A DNA stretch of 64,000 bases, taken from positions 186,001 through 250,000 of the forward strand of contig CAVZTX010000011.1 in NCBI GenBank assembly GCA_963778375.1, read 5' to 3'. Under the pieces are notes generated by a model. That model worked only from the letters and a program-made list of their open reading frames with translations, searched no databases and was not told the origin of the DNA. Both the position numbers and the translations under genes were made by a program. The DNA comes from CAVZTX01 sp963778375 (lineage in GTDB: Bacteria > Chloroflexota > Ktedonobacteria > Ktedonobacterales > Ktedonobacteraceae). This document shows, piece after piece, positions 63,607 through 64,000 of the stretch (position 1 is the first letter of the stretch; each line of letters starts with the position of its first letter).

Positions 63607-64000
63607 ATGCGACGCTGCGCCGATCTGGTTGATTGTGGATATGATAATCGGGACAGCGATCTTTTTTGCCGGGCGTGTGCGCTACCCCTGCTGAATACTG
63701 CCCTGGCGGGGCGCTATGTTGTTGAGGCTTTGATTAGCAAGGGTGGCTATGCGGCAGTTTTTCGTGGGGTAGACCAGCATCTTTCTCGCCGCATTGCAAT
63801 CAAGGTGCTCTTGCCGAGTAAGACCACGCAAGTCGAACAAGAACATTTTTTGCGTGAGGCGCGTATTGCTGCCACTCTGGATCATCCCAATATTGCTCCC
63901 ATTCTTGATTACGGCAAGGACAAGCAGAGCGTTTTCCTTGTGATGCCGCTCTATACGGCAGGTTCATTGAGGACCCGCCTGGCAAAGGCGAATGGGCCGC
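63607..64000 (+). CDS. Zinc-ribbon Ser/Thr protein kinase (3' end outside window)
   Basis: The start at 63607 follows GAGGAG; 131 residues are visible before the window ends with no stop. Zinc-ribbon Cys are at 4, 10, 21 and 24. The kinase N-lobe begins GRYVVEALISKGGYAAVFRG (Gly loop), with the ATP-binding Lys66 in IAIKVLLP and the alpha-C Glu in FLREARIAATLDHPNIAPIL. This is a PknB-like Hanks-type kinase. It is a paralogue of the N-terminus of the gene before it. Confidence 0.88.
   Translation, partial: MRRCADLVDCGYDNRDSDLFCRACALPLLNTALAGRYVVEALISKGGYAAVFRGVDQHLSRRIAIKVLLPSKTTQVEQEHFLREARIAATLDHPNIAPILDYGKDKQSVFLVMPLYTAGSLRTRLAKANGP

Overview
The window looks like chromosome from a Ktedonobacteria-type Chloroflexota bacterium. 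This is inferred from gene style, not from a search. The signs are Tat-exported lipoproteins (two ABC binding proteins), zinc-ribbon proteins fused to Ser/Thr-kinase or TPR modules, FHA and HEAT proteins, DUF4097 and DUF3494 surface proteins, NarL-type two-component systems, and many GC-rich intergenic hairpin repeats that end in CCCCTAC. I saw no tRNA, rRNA or CRISPR array. Base composition is moderate, with AT-rich intergenic islands.

Layout. 0-7 kb: end of a zinc-ribbon membrane protein, an orphan FtsX-type ABC permease, yqeC, and a frameshifted exported phosphoesterase. 7-15.6 kb (minus strand): a polar amino acid ABC importer followed by an aminotransferase, a lysine 6-dehydrogenase/saccharopine dehydrogenase-like enzyme and an aldehyde dehydrogenase. 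Together these suggest uptake and oxidation of a diamino acid or diamine such as lysine, ornithine or putrescine. 15.8-23 kb: alpha/beta hydrolase, MurJ, M23 peptidase, KGG stress protein, a response regulator beside a histidine kinase remnant, an orphan ABC ATPase, and an AAA-type ATPase with a broken P-loop.

23.4-30 kb holds the most unusual set: an atypical NarL-like regulator, then MauE-like and MauD-like redox proteins, then a 113-residue Tat-exported peptide with ten cysteines. Two paralogous lipoproteins and a large FtsX permease follow. 30-38 kb: DUF4097 protein, HEAT protein, a 159/158-bp tandem repeat, an IS630 remnant, a DUF3494 protein with a Cys/Asn/Gln/Lys repeat tail, and a frameshifted CocE/NonD hydrolase.

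38-46 kb (plus strand): an IclR regulator with a near-consensus promoter and perfect operator, yqeB, an Rpn-type nuclease, and a three-subunit molybdenum hydroxylase (FAD, 2Fe-2S and molybdopterin subunits). With yqeC at 4 kb, this points to a selenium-dependent molybdenum hydroxylase. An FHA protein follows. 46-64 kb: cation/proton antiporter, NadD-like nucleotidyltransferase, an iron/polyamine-type ABC importer, a type II restriction-modification pair, aconitase, a NarL two-component system, a zinc-ribbon/pseudokinase/TPR protein and the start of its kinase paralogue, cut by the window end.

Two classes of non-coding structure recur. One is GGGCACCC-GCAA-GGGGTGCCC-type hairpin repeats and relatives, two of which lie inside genes. 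The other is a composite element, a gene-specific long hairpin plus a conserved block, found just after the stop codon of three minus-strand genes.
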